In this document: piece by piece, positions 1 through 8,685 of the stretch | Layout of the letters: each line of letters starts with the position of its first letter | Numbering within the stretch: the first letter of the stretch is position 1 | DNA from: VYFG01 sp965221795 | GTDB taxonomy: Bacteria > Pseudomonadota > Gammaproteobacteria > Arenicellales > Poriferihabitantaceae | Direction: 5' to 3' | Assembly: GCA_965221795.1 (NCBI GenBank) | Contig: OZ244914.1 | Location: forward strand, 3,224,001-3,288,000 | DNA length: 64,000 nt | Made by a program: the position numbers and the translations under genes | Notes under the pieces: generated by a model | Databases searched by the model: none | What the model was told of the DNA's origin: nothing | What the model saw: the letters and a program-made list of their open reading frames with translations, nothing else

Positions 1-679
1 TCCAAAACTCGTGATTTGACTTTGAAGGCGTATACCCGTTTTTCAGGTCGAAAACCTCGCCCAACGGTACCCATTCCACGTCATCGTCGTCGAAAGCGAG
101 CAGTTTCTCCCGATAGTATTCGTACTGCTTTTGGCGAGCGGTCAACTCGGCGGTCAACTCGGCGGTCAACTCGGTAAAAGTATCCAGAATGCGAACAATC
201 TCGCCCTGAATGGCCAAGGATTTCTCTGGTTTGTCTGGGCAGGGGATGGGAATTTTTTTATGGGAAAAATTACTGATCCAGTGCCGCTTGTGGTCTGTAT
301 CCGTCAAATCACTGGGTAGGGTGTCCAGATAATAGTAAATGAATTTCAGAAGATATCGCCTTTCGTCGCTAGAAGTAATCATCTTCATAGCTGATGATTT
401 TGCTTTAAAATCGAAATCAACCCATTGGCTTGATGTAGTAAAGTCATCAAAAATAATCACGGGGAAACGGGCTGCTGGATAAATTCCGTCCGTTTCGTTG
501 GTATAGCCCAACAGAAACGTTTTGCCGGCCGTCAAAACCGGAGTCGGGTACTCTTTGTGATATTCCTTACTTTGTACCAAATATCTTGTTGGCTGTTCAT
601 ATTTTGTAACCTCACCAATGGGCACCCATTGTACAGATTGCCCATCCAACAGCTTTTCCAAAAAGCCAAGGTCTTTCAC
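1..679 (-). CDS. hsdS: Type I restriction-modification specificity subunit HsdS (partial)
   Basis: DNA-recognition subunit of a type I restriction-modification enzyme; it would bind two half-sites and hold HsdM and HsdR. Start is a GTG at 679 that overlaps the hsdM stop (GTGA), so it is translationally coupled. The window shows 226 residues and then runs off the edge. Residues about 15-155 form the first target recognition domain. Residues about 158-200 are the conserved helical spacer with the motif TELTAELTAELTARQ, the TAEL repeat known from EcoR124I-type (IC) HsdS. A second recognition domain begins at about residue 201 with WVPLGEVFDLKNG, echoing WVPIGEVTKYEQ near the N terminus. The C-terminal half and hsdR lie outside the window. 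Family and role are secure; the recognised sequence cannot be predicted. Confidence 0.9.
   Translation of the reverse strand, partial: MKDLGFLEKLLDGQSVQWVPIGEVTKYEQPTRYLVQSKEYHKEYPTPVLTAGKTFLLGYTNETDGIYPAARFPVIIFDDFTTSSQWVDFDFKAKSSAMKMITSSDERRYLLKFIYYYLDTLPSDLTDTDHKRHWISNFSHKKIPIPCPDKPEKSLAIQGEIVRILDTFTELTAELTAELTARQKQYEYYREKLLAFDDDDVEWVPLGEVFDLKNGYTPSKSNHEFW
141..176 (-). repeat. 12-bp tandem repeat encoding TAEL in hsdS (3 copies)
   Basis: Three consecutive copies of the 12-mer gtcaactcggcg on the plus strand (the last ends in ta instead of cg). Read on the minus strand they encode LTAE-LTAE-LTA in the spacer helix of HsdS. In EcoR124I versus EcoR124II the number of such repeats (two or three) sets the distance between the two half-sites. 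Confidence 0.85.
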
Positions 680-2223
680 TTCTCAATCTCCGCCACAATT
701 ACATCAATATCAGCACGCAGTTGGTTGATCCTGACAACGGTCGCATTCAATTTGGCATTCAATACGGTGATATCGATGACTTCGCGAGTATCCTTCGGTT
801 CGACGTAAGAACTAACCGACAAGTTGTAGTCGTTTTCAACGACCCGATCATAGGGCACAGTATCGGCCACATGCGGGACCTTGGCCTTGCTGCCAAACAG
901 CTCCATAATCTGGGCGATATGATCATCGTCCATAACATTGTTGTTGGTTTCCTTTTTGAAAAAATCCTCACCACTGGCGTCGATAAATTGAACATCGGTG
1001 CTCATCTTGTTCTTGGCCAGCACCAGAATGTTTACCGCGATGCTGGTTCCGTAAAACAGATTCGGGGCGAGTGAGATTACCGTTTCGACAAAGTTGTTTT
1101 CGATCAGGTATTTACGAATTTTCTGCTCAGCACCGCCGCGGTAGAAAATACCCGGAAAACACACAATCGCCGCCCGGCCCTTGCTCGACAGATAGCTGAG
1201 CGCATGCAGCACAAAGGCAAAATCCGCCTTGGATTTCGGGGCGAGTACGCCAGCGGGGGCAAAGCGGTCGTCATTGATCAGCGTCGGGTCGTCAGATCCA
1301 ATCCATTTCACCGAATAAGGCGGGTTGGACACAATAGCATCAAAGGGTTTGATGTCGTCAAAGTGCGGCTCTGTCAGGGTGTTGCCCAACCGGATGCTGA
1401 ACTTGTCGTAATTGATGTTGTGCAGGAACATGTTCATCCGAGCAAGGTTGTAGGTGGTGTGATTCAGCTCCTGGCCGAAAAACCCCTCCTCGACGATATG
1501 GTCGTCGAACTGCTTCTTCGCCTGCAGCAACAGCGAACCGGACCCACAAGCCGGGTCGTATATCCTGTTCACGCTGGTTTGCCCGTGCATGGCAATTTGG
1601 GCAATCAGTTTGGATACATTTTGTGGGGTGAAGAATTCGCCACCGGATTTACCCGCATTGGCTGCGTAGTTGGCGATCAGGAATTCATAGGCATCGCCAA
1701 ACAGGTCGATTTTGTTCTCTTGAAAATCTCCAAAATCGAGTTCCGCTACTCCCTTCAGAACTTTCGTCAGGCGGTCGTTCTTGGCTCTCACTGTATGCCC
1801 AAGGCGGTTGCTGGTGGTGTCGAAATCCGCAAACAAGCCACGGATGTCATCTTCGGACGGAGAGTTGCTGGCAGAGGCCTCAATCGTCGAGAAGATGTCG
1901 GCCAGATCATTGTTCAGACAATCGTTGCTGGCAGCATTGGCAACCATGTTGGAAAAGAGTTGGCTGGGATAGATGAAATAGCCAGTAGTCTTGATGGCGT
2001 CATCCCTGATTTCCGGAGTGATCACATCGTCGGGCAGATTGACGTAATGGATGCTGTCGTCACCAGCTTCAATGTAGCTGGCGAAGTTTTCACTGATGAA
2101 GCGGTAGAAGAGGGAACCCAGTACATATTGCTTGAAATCCCAGCCATCGACAGTACCACGTACGTCATTGGCGATCTGCCAGATCCGGCGATGCAGTTCT
2201 GCACGTTGCTCAAGGCTGGTCAT
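676..2223 (-). CDS. hsdM: Type I restriction-modification DNA methyltransferase HsdM
   Basis: N6-adenine methyltransferase subunit of a type I system, 515 residues, close to the usual length of the IC family. The N-terminal helical domain (MTSLEQRAELHRRIWQIAND) closely resembles EcoR124I HsdM from memory. GEFFTP (about 195-200) leads into the SAM-binding motif DPACGSGS (about 223-230), and NPPY (about 300-303) is the catalytic motif IV for adenine. It ends in a 4-base overlap with hsdS, so the two are one operon. No stop or frameshift is seen. A long open frame on the opposite strand is a shadow. Confidence 0.96.
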   Translation of the reverse strand: MTSLEQRAELHRRIWQIANDVRGTVDGWDFKQYVLGSLFYRFISENFASYIEAGDDSIHYVNLPDDVITPEIRDDAIKTTGYFIYPSQLFSNMVANAASNDCLNNDLADIFSTIEASASNSPSEDDIRGLFADFDTTSNRLGHTVRAKNDRLTKVLKGVAELDFGDFQENKIDLFGDAYEFLIANYAANAGKSGGEFFTPQNVSKLIAQIAMHGQTSVNRIYDPACGSGSLLLQAKKQFDDHIVEEGFFGQELNHTTYNLARMNMFLHNINYDKFSIRLGNTLTEPHFDDIKPFDAIVSNPPYSVKWIGSDDPTLINDDRFAPAGVLAPKSKADFAFVLHALSYLSSKGRAAIVCFPGIFYRGGAEQKIRKYLIENNFVETVISLAPNLFYGTSIAVNILVLAKNKMSTDVQFIDASGEDFFKKETNNNVMDDDHIAQIMELFGSKAKVPHVADTVPYDRVVENDYNLSVSSYVEPKDTREVIDITVLNAKLNATVVRINQLRADIDVIVAEIEK

Positions 2224-2481
2224 CGTGATTTTCCTTTAATTTTGTAATTGATTGATTATAGGCAAGTGAACACCCCCTGCTCAACTTTCCGAGTTCGTTT
2301 CGCCCAGAATCCTATGCCAATTCTGATACCCATTTGGTGGTTTGACCGTTTTTCCCAGCCCTTACTTTTTACCCCTCCAAAAAGCCAAGTAAAAGGTAGT
2401 GTCTCAGTTTGAAAATATAATTTGCCTTCGAACCGCATATCCGATACCATGGGGCTACCCTACAGTTGAAGGATCCAAACC
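2224..2481. other. Intergenic region between hsdM and the small secreted protein gene
   Basis: Divergent spacer of about 258 bases that must carry the hsd promoter on the minus strand and the promoter of the secreted-protein gene on the plus strand. I see no convincing -35/-10 pair and no gene. An AAGGA at about 2470 sits 8 bases before the ATG at 2482 and is a fair ribosome binding site. Confidence 0.5.
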
Positions 2482-3040
2482 ATGACCATCACTTTATCCC
2501 CCCCCCCCCCCCCCCCCCCCCCGTCAATTAACCGCACTGATCGCCATTGCGCTGGCGGCTTTGACTCTGGCCGCCGGAACGGCGGAGGCTCGTTGCACGC
2601 TCAGCGATGTCAAGATGACCAAGTCCTTCCCCACTGGGAATCCGGGTCGACTCACCCCCAATGACCAAGTCATCATCACTTTCGCACTGCCCGCCGACTG
2701 CCCGGTCGCCAATCCCCCGCTGGAAGTTTGCGTCGTGGTCTGGGACAACAGCCCATGCGATCGGGACGTTGACCTCTCTAATCAATGCGATGGGAATTAT
2801 GTGGGGGCCGCCGGAGTCAACACGACAGGAGGGTGGAGCAAGAACAGACGGACCGAATTCTGCCGTTCGGATCTGCTTGTCGAACCAGTTCCTGGAGTCG
2901 TGAACAACGTTGTTAGTATGCTGATCTCGACTACTTACGGGGACGTTGTGGAATCAAGAAACCAAAATCGGCAGAGCCATCTCTCCTTGATCATGTACGA
3001 GCCGGCCCGAGCCCTGGTCATCCCGATCACAAATGATTGA
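2482..3040 (+). CDS. Small secreted cysteine-containing protein, phase-variable, out of frame as assembled
   Basis: Unrecognised secreted protein with two relatives in this window (58244-58825 and the broken 50330-50876). An ATG at 2482, with AAGGA upstream, is followed by MTITLS and then a run of 25 C. The frame that continues after the run encodes a typical signal peptide (RQLTALIAIALAALTLAAG, then TAEA-RC) and a mature part with six cysteines. Signature stretches are NPPLEVCVVVWDNSPC, NQCDGNYVG and the ending HLSLIMYEPARALVIPITND. With 25 C the start codon and this frame differ by one base and translation ends early; 24 or 27 C would join them into about 185 residues. I infer slipped-strand phase variation. 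The function is unknown; the sequence predicts export across the inner membrane. The relative at 58 kb is in frame, which supports this reading. Confidence 0.75.
2498..2522 (+). repeat. Homopolymer C25 slippage tract
   Basis: Twenty-five consecutive C, six codons into the gene starting at 2482 and directly before its signal peptide. Length decides the reading frame: multiples of three give a complete protein, and the assembled 25 does not. Exact length in an assembly of such runs is uncertain. Confidence 0.9.
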
Positions 3041-3285
3041 CCCTGAACACATGACCGGATGACGAAAACAGGGGACGCGGACCGCGGCCCGACCGATACA
3101 TTCGAGGGACGGTCCTCAGGCCGCTTTTCCCAGTCGCATTCGATGATTTGCAAACTGACCCACTGCCAAGTAAAAGCGCCTCTTGCATTTGGATCTGAAA
3201 GGCTAGGCTGTATCATTCTGGGATGGAAACGGGTCAGTGCGGTACGCGAGTCAGGAAGATTGTGAAGGGCAGGCCTGTTCGTTCG

Positions 3286-4827
3286 CTAGGTGAACAGCGG
3301 TTTCGCCGCACAGGCCAGCAGTGCATCCACATCGACAGCCTGAGCGACCCCGTCGGCCCAGGCATCCAATGCCGACTCAATAGAGGCCTCATAGTGCAAG
3401 GTCGAATTCGGGATCACCCCGGCCCGTTTCAGCCAGGCACGTCGAAATCCATCTTCACTGAAGATGCCATGAACATAACTGCCTTCCACTCGCCCATCGG
3501 CAGAACGCGCTCCATCCACCCGCCCCCGGAGATCAAACAAGGGTCGCCTGCAGTCCTCGCCAAAGGTATGGCCAACATGGATTTCATAGCCGGTAACCGG
3601 AAAGCCAGTACTCAAGCAATGGCCTTCCACCGGCCGCACGGCCTTGGAACCTGTCATCTCAGTACAGACATTCAGCAGCCCCAGTGCCGAGGTCTCACCC
3701 GGGCGGCCATCGAAACCTTCCGGATCCCTGATGTGATTCCCGAGCATCTGGAAACCGCCACACAATCCCAATACCCGCCCCCCAGTACGCACATGTGCCC
3801 GAAGGTCATGATTCCAGCCCTGTGCACAGAGAAATTCAAGATCCCCCAGAGTGGATTTGGTGCCGAACAGAATGACGATATCCGCATCGCGGGGCAGGGG
3901 GCGGCCGGGGGGAATCCAGCGAAAGTCCACTTCCTGTTCCATACGCAATGGGTCGGCATCATCAAAATTAGCCAGCCGGGACAGCAGGGGAGCAACGATA
4001 CGAAGCTTTTCACCGACTTCATGCTGTTTGTGGTCCAGTACGACGGCGTCCTCCGCAGGCAGGTTCGTGGCACAAGAAAGCCAGGGAATAACGCCGAAAC
4101 AGGGCAGTCCGGTCTGTTCCTTGATGACCGTCACGCCTCCATGGAACAACGTTGGATCCCCCCGGAACTTGTTGATCACAAATCCCCGGACCAACGCGGC
4201 ATCCGCTGGTGACAGTACAGCCTGTGTGCCCACCAGGCTAGCGATTACCCCACCTTTGTCAATATCACCAACCAGGCACACTGGTGCTCCCACTCGCAGT
4301 GCGAATCCCATGTTGGCGATGTCACCATCGCGCAGGTTGACTTCAGCCGGACTGCCAGCACCTTCCACGATCACCAGATCATATGTCTGTATCAGTCGTT
4401 GAAAACTTTCGAGCACTGCATCCATCCGGTCACTGCGTCGTGTCGTCATGTAGTCGGCCGCTTCCATACTGTCCATCGCTTTGCCATGCACCACCACCTG
4501 GGCTCGACGATCGGTTTCCGGTTTGAGCAGGATTGGATTGAAGTCCACTTGGGGTTCAAGGCCTGCAGCCCGAGCTTGCAGCGCCTGGGCACGACCGATT
4601 TCACCGCCTGTGCAAGCGGCGGCGTTGTTGGACATATTCTGGGGTTTGAACGGAGCGACTCGAATCCCACGCCGACGGGCAATGCGACACAGTGCCGCTA
4701 CGATCAGTGACTTGCCGACATCAGATCCGGTGCCCTGAATCATCAGAACCTTGGCGATGTTGGCATGGATATCTTGTTCCGGTACAGGCATCTGGATGCT
4801 CTCAAGTTCGAATCGAGTAGCGGACAT
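3286..4827 (-). CDS. cobQ: Cobyric acid synthase (CobQ/CbiP)
   Basis: Amidates the b, d, e and g carboxylates of adenosylcobyrinic diamide in cobalamin synthesis, using glutamine and ATP. The N-terminal synthetase domain has the P-loop-like IQGTGSDVGKSL, and the family signature KPQNMSNNA follows. The C-terminal type 1 glutamine amidotransferase domain shows VLGLCGGFQMLG with the nucleophile Cys, and SYVHGIF with the catalytic His. I start at the ATG at 4827 (MSATRFELES), since the family begins shortly before the P-loop; an upstream ATG at 4869 and a later one (MPVPEQD) are possible. No other cob genes lie in the window, so it stands alone here. It runs convergent to the secreted-protein gene. 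Confidence 0.93.
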   Translation of the reverse strand: MSATRFELESIQMPVPEQDIHANIAKVLMIQGTGSDVGKSLIVAALCRIARRRGIRVAPFKPQNMSNNAAACTGGEIGRAQALQARAAGLEPQVDFNPILLKPETDRRAQVVVHGKAMDSMEAADYMTTRRSDRMDAVLESFQRLIQTYDLVIVEGAGSPAEVNLRDGDIANMGFALRVGAPVCLVGDIDKGGVIASLVGTQAVLSPADAALVRGFVINKFRGDPTLFHGGVTVIKEQTGLPCFGVIPWLSCATNLPAEDAVVLDHKQHEVGEKLRIVAPLLSRLANFDDADPLRMEQEVDFRWIPPGRPLPRDADIVILFGTKSTLGDLEFLCAQGWNHDLRAHVRTGGRVLGLCGGFQMLGNHIRDPEGFDGRPGETSALGLLNVCTEMTGSKAVRPVEGHCLSTGFPVTGYEIHVGHTFGEDCRRPLFDLRGRVDGARSADGRVEGSYVHGIFSEDGFRRAWLKRAGVIPNSTLHYEASIESALDAWADGVAQAVDVDALLACAAKPLFT

Positions 4828-4950
4828 GGAAGATTCCCGGGCAGGACCGGCAATCCAAAACGGATGCAAGCATCCCTTACATTGCCCAACTCCTGGAAGC
4901 GGTTCTGCCCATACTCCGGTTAGCCAGAACCATGATGGGTCCGGGAGGTT

Positions 4951-5421
4951 TCAGGAATTGCCAGATGGCCTCAGCGGGAGACAAAGCTCCGTCAGTAAGG
5001 CTTCTGGCGGTGTGTCCTGGGGACTGTTCAGGTACACTTCCCGGCAGGGGGCGTGATCCATTTCTTCGTCATGCATTGGGAGCCAATTCCGGTACAGTGT
5101 CTGATATGCATCCGGAATTCCCTCATAGGAACCCAAGTGGGTATAGACGGCGAATCGGCCTGCAGGGAGTATGTCCAGCTCGATTTCCGTAGGTGGAACG
5201 GCATCCGTGTCCAATTCAAGACAGGCATCGGAGCGAAGGTTTTCCGCTGGGATCACTGCCGGGTCATCATGGGACAGGCTGATGCATCGACCTGGAGAAG
5301 CGTGTACAGCGGCCGCCCACTGGAAGAGGCGCATGAAACAGGGCCCGATTTCCTGATAGGGGCCGATATGGCGAATGCGTGCGACACGAATCGCCGGCAT
5401 TTTTTCGATTCGTACCTTCAT
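4951..5421 (-). CDS. GyrI/SbmC-like effector-binding domain protein
   Basis: A 156-residue protein made only of a GyrI-like (AraC effector-binding) domain. It opens with MKVRIEKMPAIRVARIRHIG, has DDPAVIPAENLRSDACLEL and ends with HAPCREVYLNSP before a short tail. These are the positions and motifs of E. coli SbmC (DNA gyrase inhibitor) and its relatives. Such domains bind small hydrophobic ligands; some inhibit gyrase. It lacks a DNA-binding domain, so it is not an AraC regulator. It lies between nadE and cobQ on the same strand with about 40 bases to nadE, so co-transcription with nadE is possible. The family assignment is good; the ligand or target is unknown. Confidence 0.8.
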   Translation of the reverse strand: MKVRIEKMPAIRVARIRHIGPYQEIGPCFMRLFQWAAAVHASPGRCISLSHDDPAVIPAENLRSDACLELDTDAVPPTEIELDILPAGRFAVYTHLGSYEGIPDAYQTLYRNWLPMHDEEMDHAPCREVYLNSPQDTPPEALLTELCLPLRPSGNS

Positions 5422-5464
5422 GGCAAGCGGCTGGGCATGGAAGTGTGAAGGGACTCGACAGATA

Positions 5465-6283
5465 TCATTTTTTTGGGATTGGCTCTGCAGAGCCGTGATT
5501 GCGGATGGAGTCCGGGATCAGGCAAACCGGGATCGGCTCCATTTTGTGTCGGTTCGTCGTATGATACTGCCGGTAAGTCTCCAGCACTTCCTGTTGCCGA
5601 TGAGTCAGGTCAGCGGCAGTGGCTCCGCTTTCATACGTCATGGCCCATTCCAACTCGGGATATGAGGCACCGATTTGATCTTCATCCGAACGGTCGTCTC
5701 CCCAAAGACCATCCGTGGGAGCAGCATCCATAATTTTTTGGTTTACGCCAAGAGCCTCTCCCAATGCATAGACTTCGGTCTTCACGAGGTCTGCGATTGG
5801 GCTGAGATCGACTCCACCATCCCCATATTTGGTAAAGAATCCAACACCAAAGTCTTCCACTTTATTCCCAGTGCCAGCCACTAAATACCTATGTAGTCCG
5901 GCAAAATAGTACAGCGTTGTCATTCGGATTCGGGCCCGGGCATTGGCCAGTGTAAGATCGCGGTCTGCCGCTTCTGCGACTGCTGGCAAAGCGGCAACCC
6001 AGGTATCAAATACGGGTGTGAGTTCGATGTGAACAGAGGATACATTCGCATGATTCCGTTCCAGAGAGGTGATATGCTCTCGGCTCCGGGAGAGATGAGA
6101 AACCGGTTGGTGAATCGGCATTTCACAGCAGAGTGTGGACAATCCGGTTTTTGCGACCAGGGAAGCCGTCACGGCCGAGTCGATTCCGCCGGATACGCCG
6201 ACAACGAAGCCTTCGGTGCGAGTGGTTTCACTTCGCTGCTTGAGCCATTGGACAATGTGTGAAATGACGGCTTGGGTGTTCAT
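5465..6283 (-). CDS. nadE: NH3-dependent NAD+ synthetase
   Basis: Converts deamido-NAD to NAD with ATP and ammonia. 272 residues, the length of the single-domain ammonia-dependent form, without the nitrilase domain of the glutamine-dependent form. The PP-loop is GVSGGIDSAVTASL near residue 28. GTGNKVEDFGVGFFTKYGDG and DLVKTEVY are typical of the active site. The start at 6283 (MNTQAVISH) is chosen because the open frame further upstream is only the complement of the gap gene leader. It is divergent from gap with about 170 bases between. Confidence 0.94.
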   Translation of the reverse strand: MNTQAVISHIVQWLKQRSETTRTEGFVVGVSGGIDSAVTASLVAKTGLSTLCCEMPIHQPVSHLSRSREHITSLERNHANVSSVHIELTPVFDTWVAALPAVAEAADRDLTLANARARIRMTTLYYFAGLHRYLVAGTGNKVEDFGVGFFTKYGDGGVDLSPIADLVKTEVYALGEALGVNQKIMDAAPTDGLWGDDRSDEDQIGASYPELEWAMTYESGATAADLTHRQQEVLETYRQYHTTNRHKMEPIPVCLIPDSIRNHGSAEPIPKK

Positions 6284-6454
6284 GTAAAAATTGCTTGAAT
6301 ACGGGAAAATGGTTCTCCCCAGAAGGTCAACTGCAGTTTGCATTATATCGTTATTCCCTAGTGGATGGGGTGGGGTGCATATTTCGAAGCGCACCCGATT
6401 GAAGTCATGAACGAGCGGGGAAATGAAACATAATATGGGTTCCGATTTTCTTGT

Positions 6455-7915
6455 GTGTGCATTGCGGTGACTATCGAAAATAGCCGGGCTCATCTGGCAG
6501 CCTATACCAAAGACCAGAACCTCGCTGAACTGATGATTCCTGCAGTCGGTCGTCTGTACCGTGAGAAAGGGATCGTTGTATTTGTCTTTGGGCGCAAGCT
6601 GATGAATGCATCTGTGATTGACATCATCAAAGCCCACCGCTTTGGAAGACAAATTGTCGGTACCGCGCTGTCGCTGGAACAGACCAGCGAAATACTCAAG
6701 GCGTTGTCCCGGAAAAACCTCGGTCAGTCGCGAGTAGATATCGGCAAACTGGCGCAACGCTACTATTACGAGAACGTCATGGATGAGAGTCTGGATGAGT
6801 TTCTGGCCCGGGAACTGGCATCCATTACGACGGTGTCGGACATTGAGTCTGTGCTGCCACGGGATGTGGTCCTGTATGGCTTTGGACGGATTGGGCGGGT
6901 GCTGGCCAGACAGTTGATTGAACGAAGTACGGCCAAGCATAACAAACTGCGCCTGCGGGCGATCGTGGTCCGGGGAGGTCGGAAAGGAGATTTGGAGAAA
7001 CGTGCCAGTCTCCTGCGACGTGACTCAATCCATGGACCGTTTAACGGCTCGGTTACGGTAGACCAGGAAAATAATGCCATTATCGCCAATGGCAACTACA
7101 TTAAGGTCATCTATGCCAGCCAACCAGAAGATGTGGACTATACGGCATATGGAATTGAGGATGCTCTCATTGTCGACAATGTAGGCCTGTTCAAGGATGA
7201 CGCTTCCTTATCCCGCCATCTGGTCCCGCGTGGTGTGAGTAAGGTACTGCTAACCGCACCGGCTAAGGGGGACGTCAAGAACATCGTATATGGAGTCAAC
7301 CAGAACATGCTGGAAAATGACACCATTGTCTGTGCGGCCTCGTGTACGACCAATGCCATTACCCCAGTGCTGAAAGTCCTGAATGACCGCTATACCATCA
7401 TGAATGGTCATGTAGAAACCGTCCATTCTTACACCAATGACCAAAACCTGATCGACAATTACCATCCGGCAGAACGTCGAGGTCGTAGCGCACCACTGAA
7501 TATGGTGCTGACCACAACCGGAGCCGCGAAAGCAGTCTCCAAAGCCTTGCCGGAGTTGGCAGGAAAGCTGACCAGCAATGCCATTCGAGTTCCCACACCG
7601 AATGTTTCCTTGGCAGTCATGAACCTGAATTTATCGGAAGCTCCCAGCCGGCATGAACTGAACTCACATATGCGGGATATTGCCTTCAACTCCCCCTTGA
7701 GTGATCAGATTGCCTATTCTTCTTCCCGGGAAGCGGTGTCCAGTGACATGGTGGGTACGCCGAAGCCGGCGATATTCGACTCGGTTGCTACCATTGTACA
7801 GGGGAACAATTGTGTCGTTTATGTTTGGTACGATAATGAATATGGATATTCGGTTCAGGTGTTACGGGTGATGCGCCATATGGTAGGCATGGAGATCCCG
7901 CAGATTCCAGCCTGA
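6455..7915 (+). CDS. gap: Glyceraldehyde-3-phosphate dehydrogenase, N-terminally extended type
   Basis: NAD(P)-dependent GAPDH of the about 480-residue type found in Pseudomonas, carrying about 135 extra residues before the Rossmann fold. Visible are VVLYGFGRIGRVLARQL (nucleotide binding), ASCTTNAITP with the catalytic Cys, GHVETVHSYTNDQNLIDNYH, and WYDNEYGYS near the end. The extension resembles the Pseudomonas protein and includes MIPAVGRLYREKGIVVFVFG. The start is uncertain: GTG at 6455 or a second GTG 15 bases on, as no ATG is in frame. The ATG at 6423 is out of frame and hits a stop. It may serve gluconeogenesis, as proposed for such second-type GAPDHs. It is divergent from nadE. Confidence 0.9.
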   Translation: MCIAVTIENSRAHLAAYTKDQNLAELMIPAVGRLYREKGIVVFVFGRKLMNASVIDIIKAHRFGRQIVGTALSLEQTSEILKALSRKNLGQSRVDIGKLAQRYYYENVMDESLDEFLARELASITTVSDIESVLPRDVVLYGFGRIGRVLARQLIERSTAKHNKLRLRAIVVRGGRKGDLEKRASLLRRDSIHGPFNGSVTVDQENNAIIANGNYIKVIYASQPEDVDYTAYGIEDALIVDNVGLFKDDASLSRHLVPRGVSKVLLTAPAKGDVKNIVYGVNQNMLENDTIVCAASCTTNAITPVLKVLNDRYTIMNGHVETVHSYTNDQNLIDNYHPAERRGRSAPLNMVLTTTGAAKAVSKALPELAGKLTSNAIRVPTPNVSLAVMNLNLSEAPSRHELNSHMRDIAFNSPLSDQIAYSSSREAVSSDMVGTPKPAIFDSVATIVQGNNCVVYVWYDNEYGYSVQVLRVMRHMVGMEIPQIPA

Positions 7916-8054
7916 CCCTGTTGGGGTATTGCGCTATTTTGGCCTTGGCGAAGTGGCGGTGCATCCTGAGATGGCAAACGTGTCCGGTTCACAAGCTCCC
8001 ATGGTCGGTTGATCACCCATTACCCATGAGGCATATGTACTGTAGCGAGCCAGG

Positions 8055-8498
8055 GTGGGCGTAATGCTGTTTTCTCTATTTTTCAGTTCCATTTTGGCTT
8101 CTACCCTGATCCCCGGTGGAGTCGAAGGCCTGTTGGTGGCCATGGTGTATCAACAGACCTATCATTGGATCACATTGTTTCTGGTCGCTACCGCGGGCAA
8201 TACCCTGGGTGGGGTGCTGACATTTGGGGTTGGTGCATGGCTGCAGCGGGCAATCCGGCATGGCCGGCCAAGACCTGCATTTCTCCGTTGGTTCCGTCTC
8301 AAAAATACCGCACTGAGCCGGGCCCGACGATATGGTTATCCAGCGCTATTATTCTCTTGGTTGCCGGTGGTAGGAGACCCCTTATGTCTGGCTGCCGGGG
8401 TGCTTGGGTTGCGAATGGGATACAGTGCCTTGATGATTTTGGTCGGCAAAGCTGCCCGATATGGGGTGCTTTTGTGGGTTGTGTACAAAATTGTGTAA
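8055..8498 (+). CDS. YqaA-type inner membrane protein (DedA/VTT-like)
   Basis: Small membrane protein of about 147 residues, or 144 from the ATG at 8064. It contains the pattern IPGGVEGLLVAMVYQ, then GNTLGGVLTFGVGAW, then YGYPALLFSWLPVVGDPLCLAAGVLGLR. This is the YqaA subfamily of DedA-like proteins, which includes families implicated in lipid flipping. Hydrophobic stretches at about 1-35, 45-65, 95-118 and 125-145 predict several membrane segments. The first residue may be GTG at 8055. It follows gap by 140 bases with no clear terminator. The substrate is unknown. Confidence 0.82.
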   Translation: MGVMLFSLFFSSILASTLIPGGVEGLLVAMVYQQTYHWITLFLVATAGNTLGGVLTFGVGAWLQRAIRHGRPRPAFLRWFRLKNTALSRARRYGYPALLFSWLPVVGDPLCLAAGVLGLRMGYSALMILVGKAARYGVLLWVVYKIV

Positions 8499-8685
8499 AG
8501 GGGGGTGTGATCCTGGTGTCAGGGCTATACCGGTTGCCCATGATCGTAATAGTGGAAGCCATGAACAAGCGGTGGGGAAGGGTGGTCATCTTGCCCATCA
8601 CCCGCTTCGCTGCCGGTACCTGATTCGAAGATCTATCGGTGGTCGTGCGTCTCTGGTCATACGGGATGACACAGCTTGGCAGGGA
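8499..8685. other. Intergenic spacer between yqaA and queG
   Basis: Convergent spacer of 187 bases. I see no gene or clear terminator in it. Confidence 0.4.

Noticed and set aside
1204..2247. Open frame of 347 codons opposite hsdM
   Set aside because: Exact complement of a well-conserved methyltransferase, no ribosome site, no recognisable domain.
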